Assembly (NCBI GenBank): GCA_015680685.1
Contig: MNCI01012628.1
Location: 1,220,848-1,284,847 of the forward strand
Source: Gnetum montanum
Lineage: Eukaryota > Streptophyta > Gnetopsida > Gnetales > Gnetaceae
Length of the DNA: 64,000 bases
Direction: 5' to 3'
The position numbers were made by a program, and so were the translations under genes. The notes under the pieces are model-generated. The model ran no database searches and was not told the DNA's origin. It saw nothing but the letters and a program-made list of their open reading frames with translations. Positions 1 through 11,790 of this stretch are shown in pieces (positions within the stretch are counted from its first letter, which is position 1; every line of letters begins with the position of its first letter).

Positions 1-1244
1 ACCATATTTCACCATCATAAGCACTACTTTACATGATTCAATAGCTACAAAATTAAATGTGAAGAGAGAGTGTTGATGATGAATCCACAATAGTGTTTCA
101 CATTCTTTATTGATGTCTTTTAGGTCAATCCTCAAAACATCAACAAATAGGAGCTAATGAAACACCTTAGGGAAAATTTATATTTCAAACAAGAAAGTTT
201 GGTAACCAAGTTTTATCATGAAATTTGATGAAATTTAAGTGCAAAAATAATCACCTTAATTTTCCTTCAAAATATTATCCTGTGGCCTTTTTTTAACCAA
301 ATTCTATATTTTTTAAAACATTAAAAATAAAATTCATAGCCCATAAGCTATAAGGTTTATTATACCATCATATGAGAACTAAAAAGTTAAAAATGCTACC
401 AACTTTGGCATCGAAAGTCAAGAATGCTACTAGCTCATACACTATAGTTTTAAGCCATTAAAAAAGGCCCAAATATGTTGTTATTCAAGAAAAAATAGTC
501 AAAATGCAAGTGGCCCATACGTTGTAGTTTTGGGCCATGAAAACAGCCCAAATATGTTATGTAACCATTCAGAAGACACATGGAAATATAACTGACACAG
601 CAACAACAAATTTTAGGCCTATTTAAGATAGATCTAACATCATTTTTTTAGATCTTTTGGCACATATTTTGGCCAAGAAATCACTTGGCAACAATAAAAG
701 AAATAGTAACCTTTTTAGCAATGAAGTAGAGATTTTTGTAGCCTTTTTTAGCATAGATCACTAAGAGCAACAGATCGTGTAGCAATTTTTATTACAATGC
801 AAATCAATCAAGAGACCATTGCATAACACACCTTTCCTCCTACACCATATTTCAAAGATACTTTTGTATTCTCAAGCTTTCAAAGCCAACAATCTATATC
901 ATTCTAAACTTTTTTTACACCAAACTATTTCTTGCACTATCAATATAAAGTTTGCAATTATTTTTTGCTATATTTCTAGCATATTTCTTACATTTCTTAG
1001 TCTGATCTTGGGTACATCGTTGTATCATCTTTTCATATGTTGCAATTCGTTTTCATTTTATCTTGCTCAGTAACAAATTTTTAAAGTCCTTAAGTGAAAG
1101 ACAAGACCATGTAAGGTATCCCAAATCCTTTCAAAGCTCATGGATCTTGGGATTAAAACTACTTGCATGGGTTTTCTTGGTTTTCCAACATAATTTTTTC
1201 ATCACTACAAAGATAATTTCATCTACATATAATGAAACACTATT
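1..1244. other. Unassigned AT-rich sequence left of element A
   Basis: I see no gene, LTR terminus, primer site or transposon protein here. Homology to the gag region of element A begins only near 1245, so the LTR, primer site and first part of gag of A are missing. Either A is truncated here or this is the edge of another insertion. Short open frames inside show no recognisable domain. The one internal structure is a diverged tandem repeat at 434-560. Confidence 0.5.
434..560. repeat. Diverged tandem repeat, about 80 bp period
   Basis: Two segments starting at 434 and 514 share the order CCCATAC/CTCATAC, TAGTTTT, GCCAT, AGCCCAAATATGTT. They differ at many positions, so the duplication is old. 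No coding meaning is apparent. Confidence 0.55.
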
Positions 1245-3160
1245 ATGACCACCGAAGATAAGGTGGCGGACACCATCATGGTGATAGTTCCCCTTCCTCT
1301 TCACCTTCATCATCTCCTTCACCCTCTCCTTCAGTATCTGGATTCAGTCATAAGGAAAAAGACCATGGGGATAAAGGGAGGCAAAGTGGAAGTCATAAGT
1401 GAAACAACCAAGAAAGGGGACGAGGGCACTCTAGAGAGTCATGACATAGAAGAAGGAAGAGTAGGGAACAACATAGGCATCATAGACGCCATAGACGAGA
1501 CGATCACAATGAACCCCTCCTTGCTACTTGAAGTGTGTTGGACATAACTGAGATTGTTAGAATTCCAATAAGGCATCAAAAAGATAGTAGGATCAAGAGA
1601 TTAGATATGAACAACATCCCACGATTTGAAGGAGGATACAATGCTGATCCTTAGAATCATTGACAAGCATTCCATGATGTGTGTGCCTTATAGAACATAA
1701 AGAACGAATGGAAAAAACTTAAGTTGTTCCCATAGACATTAGTTAAAGAAGTGGAAAGCTAGTACCGGTCTTTAGAACTAGAATCCATTCGTAGGTGGAG
1801 TACTATGTTAGAACTATTTCATGACAAGTACCAAGCATACTCCCGAGTGTCTAACTTGTGAAAGCAAATCCAAGGATGAAAATAAGGAGGACATGAACCC
1901 TTGGATGCTACCATGGGCCAATACTATGCACTGTTACATCATTGTCCTGGCCATGGTTATTCGCAAAGGGATCAACTGTACCATCTTGTGGGTGGGCTTA
2001 GGCATGAAACGAGAAAAACCCTTGGGACTTATGCCCAAGGAAGACTATCCAAGTTTAGGTCCCATCAAATCCAAATATTTTTGGAGCAAGTTGTTAAGGA
2101 AGAAGGTGAGCTATGAAAGACAGAAAGTGTAGAAGAGTATAACTAAGATCCTTCCCTCCAGAAGAGGGGAGTAAGATTTTGTGAGGATGAAGAAGAGTCA
2201 CCACTCAAAGAGATGGTGAATAGGAAAACTTTGCCTATCCAAAAGATGACATCAGAAGTTTTGGAAAAGGTAGACAAAATGTGGGATTCCGTAGACAATA
2301 GATTTCAAACTATTCTTAAAATAGTAGAGGAGTCTAGAAAGCAAGGTAGTGATCATGAAAAAAGAAAAAAGAGAGAAGCTAAACATGCATGTAGCAAGTG
2401 TAAGGGCAAAGTCGCCATCATTGAAGACGTTTTGGAGTTAGAAACAGATAATAATAATGATGTGAAATATGTCAATATGACCATCCTAAGGGGATTTTCC
2501 CTGTAATCTCACATCTGCAAGAGTCTGGGGTGTATGCACTCAACCCACGATTGAACAAACAACAAGCACCTCAAAGGTTACCTTACCCCCAAGTTAAGCC
2601 AAGACAGTTCCACCAACCCTTAACGTATTATAGAAGTGGAACTCCACCACAACCGATTGAGCAATATCAATAGTGGCAACACCCATAATCATGGGGAATG
2701 CCACCACCAAGGCAATAGTATCCTTACCGGCAACTTGACCCGTATGGATATTACGTGCAGCAGCCAATCTCCCCCCGTGACTATACTGGTCATGTCACTC
2801 CTCAACCTCACTACCAAGCCTGCCAGTATTATGGGACTCCCTCTTCTAGAGGTGATATTCTGCAAGCATATCATCCTTCTCATCCAGCCGCATCTCTTCC
2901 ACCAATAGCTCCACTACCACCTACTCCCACGATGCAAGGTGAAATCCCTACCCAGCTACAACAACGTAACGCCACAAGGGCTGTTAACTCTCAACCTACT
3001 ATTGGTTCTAACAACCACATGAAGAAAAGACCTTTCTTTAGAACCAACAGTCCAACCAAGCCCTTGCAATCACAAGCAGCTAATTCCTTAGAGGCCTCAG
3101 TATCAATCAAAACTTTGGAGCCTCCTTACTACACTCAACGCATATGGTCATGTTAACACA
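1245..3160 (+). pseudogene. gag: Element A gag remnant
   Basis: A capsid-type core is readable across frames. It includes MNNIPRFEGGYNADP near 1608-1650, then the segment corresponding to AFHDACALQNIENEW of element E, and ends with GTYAQGRLS and SHQIQIFLEQVVKEEGEL at about 2018-2115. A basic Lys-rich stretch with CSKCKGK lies at 2360-2410. A Pro/Gln-rich tail with YGYY and QQPISP lies at about 2735-3160. Several stops and shifts break it. It is homologous to the gag of element E but retains roughly 650 bp (about 2065-2720) absent from E. The N-terminal part present in E is missing. Confidence 0.75.
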
Positions 3161-3640
3161 TGTCGTCGCTGATTGAATCAAAGTTGGCCACCTTCCCAGG
3201 AAATTCTCTAATCCTAGAAGTCCTCTAATATACTTACAAAGCATTGGAAATGCACCATGCAAGGCTCTTTTGGATTCAGGTTCCGTTGTCAACTTGATTT
3301 CTCAAGAAATGTACAAGGCTTGGAACCTACCTCCATTGAAAAAGAGCAACATCCATCTAGAGTTGGCTAACCAGTCCATCACTATCCCATTGGAACTGGT
3401 GGAAGACATTGTTACCACTGTTTTTGGGTGGTCATACCCTGCTAACTTCCTAGTGATTCAGGTAAACAATGGTAAGGGGGGCTTCCCAATCATAATGGGA
3501 AGAGCATGGCTAAGCACCATTGATGCACGCCTAGGAATCCAAGATCTTTCCCTAGAAATATTAAAGGAAAATACATTCAGAAAGATTGAGAAGAAGAAAT
3601 TTCCATGCATTGCATACAATGACATCAGGTGTAATTAAAG
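3161..3640 (+). pseudogene. Element A aspartic protease domain
   Basis: The retropepsin catalytic triplet D-S-G sits in LLDSGSVVNLISQEMYK (about 3267-3317). Further down come an EDIVTTV.GWSYPANFLVIQ-type flap region and a MGRAWLSTIDARLG block. This matches the protease of element E residue for residue over long stretches. The open stretch 3270-3638 is unbroken and the triplet is intact, but the polyprotein around it is broken, so I call it a pseudogene. Confidence 0.75.
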
Positions 3641-4049
3641 GTAGAGGTCATGGTTTGTGCAAAGTTTAGCATTGCCTTCATGCAATCAGTGTGCACAAGT
3701 GATTAACATACAAAGATGCCTATATGTAGTAGCCAGACAATAGGAAGACACCCAGTGGCTGAAATTTGATCAAGAAAGCAATTCACTCATATGCATGGAA
3801 CCAACTAAGGGTTTGACTTGTGCTTACATCGATAGCATAGATGCATTAGAGAAATTCCACCCCCAACTTCCAAGTCTTAACCTTGAAAATATCAACTAGG
3901 GGAAGTTGGAAATCCCTAAGAAATTTAAGCATGAGCCTCTCGAGCTGAAGCCATTGCCCACCGGTATGGAATACATGTTCCTTAAAAATGGAAAATCGAT
4001 AATTATCAATGCTAAGCTTGCTTCTCAATAAAAAAAATAACTACTACTA

Positions 4050-4985
4050 AAGGTAATAAATAAATTGTCGAAAGCCTTTGCTTGGTCATATCCCAAATTA
4101 ACTGAAATAGATCGTAGGATATGCCAACATAGAATTTACACTTACCCCTCCATGAAGCCTTGAAGACAACTGCAAAGGCGATTGAACCCTAAGCTAAAGC
4201 AAGTAGTTAAGGAAGAAATTGAACAGCTTCTCAAGGCTAGGTTCATATACCCCATTTCTGATAGCGAATGGATTAGCCCCTTAGTTATTTTGCCTAAAAA
4301 GGAAGGCAAATGGAGGGTGTGCATAGATTTTAGGCTACTAAATATGGCAACATTCAAAGATCACTTTTCATTGCCATTTGTCGACCAAGACTTAGACACC
4401 ATCACAGCGCATCGCTATTACAGTTTTCTAGATGGATATAGCGGATATAACCAAATACAAATAGCCCCAAAAGACCAAGCCAAGACTACATTCACCAGTC
4501 CTTGGGAAATGTTTGCATACAAACAAATATTTTTTGGCTTATGCAATGCCCCTGCAACATTTCAATGACTAGTTCTCAGCATATTCCAAAAGTAGATAGG
4601 GAATGGCATGGAGGTCTTTATGGACAACTTCTCCACTTATGGAGCAAACTTTGATCAGGCCTTGGACCGGTTGAAGTAAGTGTTAAAAAGATGTGTAGAA
4701 AGCAATTTAGGGATCAACTGGCAGAAGAGCCATTTGATGGTCCAAGAGGGCATAGTACTAGGGCACAAAATCTTACACATAGGGATAGAGGTAGACCCCA
4801 AGAAAATCAAAGTTATCCAAGGAATTACCCATCAATCAGAAACTGTGAAAGATATTCGATCATTCCTTGGACACACTGGCTACTGTAGGAGATTTATTGA
4901 GAAATTTTCAAAGGTTGCCAAACCATTGGTGGAATTAATGAAAAAGGCATGCCTTTCAAATGGGCCAGGGAATGCGAACTAGCTT
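4050..4985 (+). pseudogene. Element A reverse transcriptase
   Basis: Ty3/gypsy RT motifs appear in order: SPLVILPKKEGKWRVCIDFR, then YYSFLDGYSGYNQIQIAP (first catalytic Asp kept), then FGLCNAPATFQ followed by a TGA at 4566. The catalytic box at about 4617-4632 reads F-M-D-N, so the second Asp is Asn. The thumb region and GHTGYCRRFIEKFSK follow. The DN box and the stops mean it cannot be active. The same TGA position recurs in element E. Confidence 0.8.
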
Positions 4986-5029
4986 TCCAATCTTTGCAAT
5001 AGAAGCTAGTAGAAACACCCATTCAACAA

Positions 5030-5488
5030 GCTCCTGACACGTCCAACTATGCCTTAGGAGCCGTACTTACACAATTAGATGACCAGAAGTGTCCTTATTA
5101 CACACACTGTGCAAGTAGAAGTATCGTTGGTACACAACTTAACTACACTACCACAGAGAAAGAATTAATGGCTGTCATGTTTGCACTAGAAAATTTTAGA
5201 CACTATGTATTGGGATATAAAGTATATATACATACAAATCATAGTGCAATAAGGTTCCTCATGAATAAGCCAATGATAAGCCCTCGTATCATACGATGGC
5301 TTGTAATCTTACAAGATTTTGATCTTACAATGATCGATCGTAAAGGCACTAAGAACGTAGTTGCTGATCATTTACCCTGGTTGCGATGGGACAACAAAGA
5401 GGATGAGTATCCAATTTCTAATTATTTTCCTGATGAATTCCTCTTTGCTGGTGTAGTGAATAATCAATCACCCATGGAGACAAACTAG
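5030..5488 (+). pseudogene. Element A RNase H domain
   Basis: Motifs visible include SNYALGAVLTQLDDQK, TTEKELMAVMFALENFRHYV, HTNHSAIRFLMNKP and RKGTKNVVADHL, the last typical of Athila/Tat elements. The start is shortened relative to element E: a WSRSFHIMTNA-like segment is missing near 5040. The frame ends in a TAG at 5486-5488 just before the integrase. That amber codon is also present in E and F. Confidence 0.75.
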
Positions 5489-6812
5489 TACAGTAGCATT
5501 CTTACCTATCTCCTCACCCAACAAATACCATAAGAGTTAAACCTTAAGAAGAAAACTTTATGGAAATCAATGAGAAACTTTACAAAGTGTGTCCCGATGG
5601 CTTGGTTCGATGGTGTGTTCCCAATATAGATCAATTATGAGTTCTCCAAGACACTCATGAGGATCCTTGTGGAGGTTATTATGCTGGGAGACGAATTGCC
5701 ATCAAGATCCTACTTGTAGGATATTATTGCCCTACATTATTTTGGGATGCCCATAGTTTCATCCAATCTTGTGAGCACTGTCAACATGATGGGGAAATGA
5801 CTGCTAGAATGGAGGATCTGCAACAATGGATCCAACCATTAGAACCCTTCAACATTTGGGGAATTAATTTTATGGGGCCAATTACACCAATGTCAAATGG
5901 AAAAGCCTATATCATTGTTGTTGTTAATTACCTAACTAAATGGGTAGAAGTAGCTACTATTAAGGATTGTACATCATCTATAGCTACATGATTTATTCAA
6001 CAAAAAATGATAAATAGGTTTGGTGTGCCACGTGCACTTATTTCAAATAATGGTACACACTTCATAGGTGCAACTTTTTGGAAATTAATGAAATGCAACT
6101 TTTTGGTTTCAGCATAAATTGACTACACCATACCACCCCCAAGCGAATGGTCAAGCTGAAGTCACCAATAGGGAGATTACTAAGATATTGACAAGAACCA
6201 TTAACAAGTTTAGGCGAGACTAGAGCATGAAACTAAACAATGCTCTTTAGGCATACCGCTCCACATGGAAACTCCCTACAGGATACTCTCCCTATGAGTT
6301 AGTGTACAGTAAATTACCAGCTTCCCATTCAAACTAAGCTCTGTACACTATCCACAGCATGTGACCTCAACCTTGACCTTGATCTAGCATAGAAACAATG
6401 GTTAGTAACCCTTAACTTGCTAGATGAAAATCCATTAGCTGCCCTATCATCTAATAAATTACACAAGGTTTTCAATAAACAATGTCATGACCTAAGAATT
6501 AGAAAAGTTAAATATCAACTAGGAGATAAGGTTCTCTACTGGAATCCCACACATGTGCCACAACATACTAAATTTCAAACACTATGGGAAGGACCTCATA
6601 TTATTTATGCAACTTTTCCTTCAAGGGCCATGACAATATACAAACTTGAGAGCCCAGATAAGAAAATTTTGGTCAACCTACAACAAACCAAACCTTTCCA
6701 GAAGCTTAGGATAGCTAGTACACATGCTACCTCTCTTGATGGACAACCTTGCTCACTATTTCGAATCTCCTCCTTCCAACTTAGTCATGGGGGAGATGGC
6801 CACCTATGCTAA
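5489..6812 (+). pseudogene. Element A integrase
   Basis: The zinc-binding region is represented by a C..C motif around 5770 (SCEHCQHDG). The catalytic core has GINFMGPITPMSNGKAY, where the first Asp is Asn. It continues with VPRALISNNGTHF, where the usual second Asp is Asn, and GQAEVTNREI with the Glu kept. A stop lies at about 5989 and there is disruption near 6090. The C-terminal domain continues to 6812 (GDKVLYWNPTHVPQHTKFQTLWEGPHII). Two of three catalytic acids are substituted, so it is inactive. Confidence 0.75.
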
Positions 6813-7799
6813 CCATTCTAGGCACTCATTTGTTTTTGAATTTTTTTTTACACATTTGTTTTTACACATTTTTTGTTTTACACATTCTTTCAACTTTAAT
6901 TATTTTTGTTTTACACCATCGTTCATATTTTTACTATTTCTTCATTTGCTTGATTTACTTTTATTCGTCATCTAATAAGTGCTCATGATGGTGGATTGAA
7001 TTATATCATATTGATTGCTAATGTTTGATTTTTACCTTTGAATTATGATGCTGATATTAATTTATGCTTCTTTTGGTAAAATAGGCAATGAGTCCATGCC
7101 GTCCATTCATCCATACAACTCTATGATCTCCTTTGGCTTGGAACTGTACAGTCCTCTTTTTCTAAGTAAACTTATTAATGAATTGGTGGCTGGGTATTTT
7201 TCAAACCAAGGAAAGACTCAAAGGTTGAAAAGGGTGTGACTTCAAGGGGATTCGATGCATTGGTGATGGCCATTCTCTTGGGTGCTTGGATGCTTTGTTC
7301 TTGGGTTTTCCACCATTCTGACATTGTTCAAATATCAGGAAGTTGAGTGAATAAAAATAAGTCTTTGCATGGTGTGGTTCTAATGCATAAACATAAAAAA
7401 AAAGAGAAAAAAAAAGGAAAAAGGTGAGAATTCAAAGCACACCCCTTCGACATAATAAAGTAATATGAGCTACAAGCACTAGTTATGAAACTGGAAAGAC
7501 ATGTTACCCATGCCTGAAGGTTCCCCCTAACTAAGGCCCTTTCTCACTTCCTACTTCTCCATCTCGCTCTCCTCGGGATGGTGGTCACTCTTTGTGAAGG
7601 CATTCTTGTTGCTTCAAGAGGATGGATTGGCCAGGTGTATTGATGAAAGGTCACTAAATGTGGTTGGTTTGAGTCTGGACTTGGGATGAACTTCTACTCA
7701 GTCATCTTAACCATGAAATACACAAGGGGCTTTACACAACCTTGTTCTTGGGATTCCGTTCCATTCTCTCCTCTCCATCTTTCTTCCCATTTTCCACCT
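6775..7799 (+). other. Element A post-pol spacer, left part
   Basis: Noncoding spacer between integrase and 3' LTR. It begins with a CATGGGGGAGAT tract at about 6787 that recurs after pol in B, E and F. It then has T-rich TTTTACAC-type repeats and the GTGTGACTTCAAGGGGATT segment shared with B and E. It is interrupted at 7799/7800 by element B and resumes at 19326. Confidence 0.65.
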
Positions 7800-8170
7800 T
7801 GATGAGTGGTGAGGTACCCCTACACTCAACCATACAAATATGAGTGTTCCACGCGTGATCCGGTTGAACTCCGCAGACGAACTAGTTATGGTATCTAGAC
7901 AATTATTCTTAGGTTGCAGTTCGCTGTCTTCCCATCTGGACTAGTGTTAACTTTGTCATGTATGGTTTAGTCCAGAGTGAGGTGTATGATGTGTTCCTAT
8001 ACTAATGCTACTCCTAGACATAATGAAAGATAATATGAACTAAGCTAGGAGAGAGAGTGTGTGAGAGAATCTAACTAGATATCGCATCTAGGCTATGATA
8101 TCACATCCACGATATTGCATACACGATATCACAGGTACGATATCGAAGCCAAAAAATTTATGACTCATCA
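7800..8170 (-). repeat. Element B 3' LTR, internally deleted
   Basis: The ends are TGATGAG (7800) and CTCATCA (8170). It aligns to both ends of the 5' LTR of B but jumps from CTAACTAG (about 8078) straight into the GATATCGC block. About 500 bp is missing, equivalent to 15579-15626 plus 18776-19228, and this includes the TATA box and much of R/U5. The deletion must post-date insertion, because the lost part is needed for transcription and strand transfer. Confidence 0.85.
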
Positions 8171-8180
8171 TACCCCCACG
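8171..8180 (-). promoter_or_regulatory. Element B polypurine tract
   Basis: On the minus strand CGTGGGGGTA lies directly before the 3' LTR TGATGAG. The same position in A, E and F carries CATGGGGGTA, CATGGAGGTA and GTGGGGGTG. This is the expected plus-strand primer. Confidence 0.7.
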
Positions 8181-8379
8181 ACTGAATAAAAACTCGTCCT
8201 CAAGTTAAAGTGAGAACAAGCTCCATTAGTTACATAGTGGATAGATATGGGATTATTAACTGATGAGAATGGGTTCATGCCATAGTATGGAATTAGAACA
8301 AAATTGAGACACAACATAGAGAATGCAAACGAAAATCCTATAGCTACAAAATTGATGGAACTCATGTAGTTCCTAGTGG

Positions 8380-11221
8380 CGGTGGCTCCTCCATGGGTGC
8401 TTTTCCCTTGTCTTGTGCTCTAGGTCTTAGGACTTGATGGCATTGGAGTATGGCCTAGAGTTTCTCCTCTTCAATTTGGGGATCCTATGTCGTCCATGCT
8501 AATGTTTCGATCTTTGACAGAGTTGGCACCTCCCATGGGTAAGGTAGTTGTAGAAACATTTGATTTTCCTTGACATACCAAGCTGCAAACACTTGTTGTT
8601 CCTCTTCATAAGCTCTGGCTTTGTCTTTGTATTCTTGAAAATCTACAAGCCATCAAGCCAAGTCTATTGTGATACCTTTTTGTCCCTGGTAGCTTGCTTT
8701 AACCACCTAAAGTTCAGAATTTGCAACCTCCAATTTTTGCAATATCTTTTTACATTCTACAAATTCTGTTTCATATTTGATGTAGGTGGTGGCTACTTAT
8801 TACTCAAGCTCTATTCTCAGGCGCCGTGCTATTAACATGGAAAGGTTGGCATACCATAGGTTTGCCAACTCCATGTATCCTATAAGGTCTTGGATCTACA
8901 GGTCCTGGTTCTTAACTTCTGCCTGGTGTGCAAATGCATATGTGTCCAATAAGGCCCACCAGTCAGTGTGTTGAGCACTGATAGCATTGATGTGGGCCTT
9001 GGCCATATGGATCTCCTTCTCAATGATCTGTTTATACATCCCCACTTGGTCCCAGAAGTGCTCCTTTAGCTTTTCATGTCATTTAGCCTCATTATACCAC
9101 GCGCTTATTTCAATAGCCATCTTCTAGTGGATGGTGCATACCTCCTCCATTGAGAGGGTTCAATTCTCCCTGGCTAAACGATTCATGTCCTAGTTGACCC
9201 TGATGAGTTGTTCTCGCAACTGTTGAAAATTTTCTTTGAGAACATTCTTTTGCTTTTCCATAGAGGTCAACTGCATGTTGTCAGCAACAAGCTACTTATT
9301 TTCCTCTTGTAAGGCCTTGAGTGCCTCGATATGCGCATAAGTTTGTGCTTGTGCTGCAGAGGCATCCCAAATAGCCTTCTCTTTTTCTTCTACCACCTTC
9401 TTATTCTCCGTCAATAGTTTGGTTAGTTGCTTAGTTTTGAAAGTGTCAAGCTGGTCTATGGGAACAAATTGCAAAGGATCCCGCTATGCTGCTTATAGAG
9501 CCACAAGCCTTTCTTGTAGTTTTTGCACCCCTACTTCAGCATGCTCAACCCTCATCTTTGTCAAGACCAGCTTCCCCTTGGTGGAAATGAGGTCTCATTG
9601 AATTTCCACAACATCCTAAGGGATGTCAAACAGGGACATCATTACTTGTCATATTTGTAGCAATTGGTCAAGTACATCCTCATGTTCCGCAGGAGTCATT
9701 GAGGTTCCGGCCAGAGTTTAGCAATTGGTCAAGTACATCCTCATGTTCTGCAGGAGTCATTGAGGTTTTGGCCAAAGTTTGATCATCCCGTGCTCCTCTA
9801 AGATCTACCGGTGGCACAACAGGTACATTAAATGATTCTTTAATGTGGTCTGCGACAACTTCTGTGGCTCTTGCTGCATCTTGGTGCTGCATGACCACCA
9901 CCATGGCCCCTTCACCAGTTTCTAATTGCACTTAAAAAAATGTAGTATTCCCTGAGATCTATTGTGACCAAGTGCTCTCTTATCCTCCTGTATGGATGGA
10001 CACCTCACCCATTGTGTGATCCAAAAAAATAGTGGGTTGTATGGCATCGTCGATGACATGGAAGAGATTTGCATCATCACGACTTCCCTAATTGACCGTC
10101 TCAGCGATGGCCCTAAGATGGCTCATCGACGATCTATAATCTTACGGCGGTGGTGGTGGTTGATCTTGCTGGCCCATGCTAGGCCCTGCTTCTTATTGTT
10201 GGTTGGGTCCCATGCTTGGAAGTTGGATGGGCCCTATAAGTTGAGTTGCAGTTGGCCCTGCCGTTTGTTCCTTTTCTTGTTCCAATCCCAGCGTCTCACC
10301 AGTGATTTTCCTTGCAGCTGGTGGCTTTAGCAGTTTAGCATATGAAGCATTTTGGGCTTTTCAGAGGACATCATTAGTGTATCCTCTAATACCATCATGT
10401 CTACATAGCTTCCTGATAAGACAAGGGAAGGGCAATGCAAGCTTCCCTGTCTTTTGTTCTTCAAACCACCTCAAGATCTCTGTAAAATATAGATGAGGCA
10501 GGTTAGCATTAACCTTTCCCATCAACACTGCACATCCTCTTGCCACATATGTTGAAATTATTTTTAAGCCCTTTTTGGGGAAGAGATGATAAGTTTCCAT
10601 TTTAAAATAAATCCTTTCTTCTGTCATCAACTCCCCAAATGTCTTATCTTCCTTGCCATATGCCCTTTCCAACCAAACTTGTCACGCATCAGGGTTTGAA
10701 TGGATAGACAACTGAGCAACCTTTGGCCTTGTATTTGGAAGGTTCAATACTTCTAAAATGGCTTGAACAGAGAAATCTACAATCACACCACAAATATTAA
10801 CTGTGGTGCCTTGTTTTTTGTTGTGCCAAAATTGGTATGTTTCCCCTAAGTACTAGGCACCGCTTTCAGAGAGGATAGGCCATAATGGGCATCCTTTGAG
10901 GTGATCCCTAACAGCCTCTGAAGAAAATTCTATGAAATATTCAAAATTTAATTCCACAATCACCGCAATGAATATGGACCTTTCATGGATAGCCTAAACA
11001 CAATCCTGGGGCAACGTGAGATGTTGTCCCTGTTCAGGCACTGCAGCAGCTCCTCCTTCTGCCTACCTTGATTGTACAGTAGCAGGGTCCTCTTGGTGGA
11101 TGCTAAATGATTATTCCTCCTACTCTACATGTTGTCCAATAGGAACTTTTCCTTTACCTCTCGTACGTGATTTGCTCCCACCTTGAGCAGGACCTTCCTA
11201 TTGTCCGCGATTCGAGGCCAT
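8380..11221 (-). pseudogene. Element B extra reading frame (putative plant transposon protein with coiled-coil tail)
   Basis: The start ATG at 11221 opens MASNRGQ and a basic segment. A globular region follows (about 11000-10360) with FHLKGCPLW-type and SIHSNPDA motifs, then HLYFTEILRWFEEQK and ALPFPCLIRKLCRHDGI. The F-P-LI-LC-GI pattern resembles the putative plant transposon protein family (Pfam PF20167) found in Athila-like elements. That assignment is from memory of the family. The C-terminal half (about 9480-9000) is heptad-like and rich in Glu, Lys and Gln (LTENKKVVEEKEKA). Several stops and a 61-bp duplication break it. It lies where env-like genes sit in other elements. Function is unknown. 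Confidence 0.6.
9660..9781. repeat. 61-bp tandem duplication inside the element B extra frame
   Basis: Two copies starting GCAATTGGTCAAGTACATCC at 9660 and 9721 differ at a few positions, all transitions. Because 61 is not a multiple of three, the duplication shifts the frame. Confidence 0.9.
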
Positions 11222-11499
11222 CTGCAATCACGCGGGACCAATCGTTAGTAAGGCTGTTTCCAAAGTTAGGTTATATCTTACTTCTTGCCTTAATGAGTTT
11301 TTTTTATCTCCATGTGATGTTTCCAAAAATATTATAATATTTAGTCCTTTTTTGCTTAGGTGGTTTCCAAATCTAGTTTCTCGATATGACTAAGGGGATG
11401 AAATTAGTTTTGACACACCTATCCTTAATTTCATGGCTAATTACCCTTGATAATGTCCTTCAGGTGATGAAAAATTCCAAAAAAAATTATGCGCTATTC

Positions 11500-11525
11500 G
11501 GCATGTGCCCCTCCCCCACAACTGA
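11500..11525 (-). other. Middle G5 tract of element B
   Basis: On the minus strand CAGTTGTGGGGGAGGGGC lies between the internal U3-like block and the extra frame. Equivalent GGGGG tracts occur in A (about 19684), E (about 32523) and F (about 50040). Confidence 0.45.
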
Positions 11526-11694
11526 GCTAAACACTCTGGGTTCAAGTAGGTTCAGACGGAATAAAAATTGGAGGACCAGCAAGCAAGATATAGGTATGAA
11601 AGCAAGGGATGCGCAATCGCAAGTCATGGAGAGAAATCTGAAAAACTCCCTCACGTGAATAATTGAAAATGATGTTAAGTAGCACGGGGGGTCA

Positions 11695-11790
11695 CATATA
11701 TATATATTTTGATGACGTGATATCACGTACATGATATCGCGGATGCAATATCGTGTCGGCCACGATATCGCGTACGCGATATCACGGCCT
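11695..11790 (-). promoter_or_regulatory. Internal U3-like dyad block with TATA run upstream of the extra frame
   Basis: This holds a cluster of GATATCGCG-type dyads, including a perfect 20-bp palindrome GATATCGCGTACGCGATATC at 11764-11783. On the minus strand an AT-alternating run (11708-11695, TATATATATA) follows. The same arrangement, dyads then TATA, forms U3 of the LTRs of B, E and G. It lies about 470 bp upstream of the extra frame start. I infer an internal promoter; no transcript evidence is available. Confidence 0.5.

Noticed and set aside
3846-4028. Minus-strand frames across elements A and E
   Set aside because: They mirror coding sequence of pol on the plus strand and have no independent motif.
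11695-11790. A nested solo LTR inside element B
   Set aside because: There are dyads and a TATA run but no TGATGAG or CTCATCA ends, no R/U5 and no target duplication, so I treat it as an internal U3-like block.
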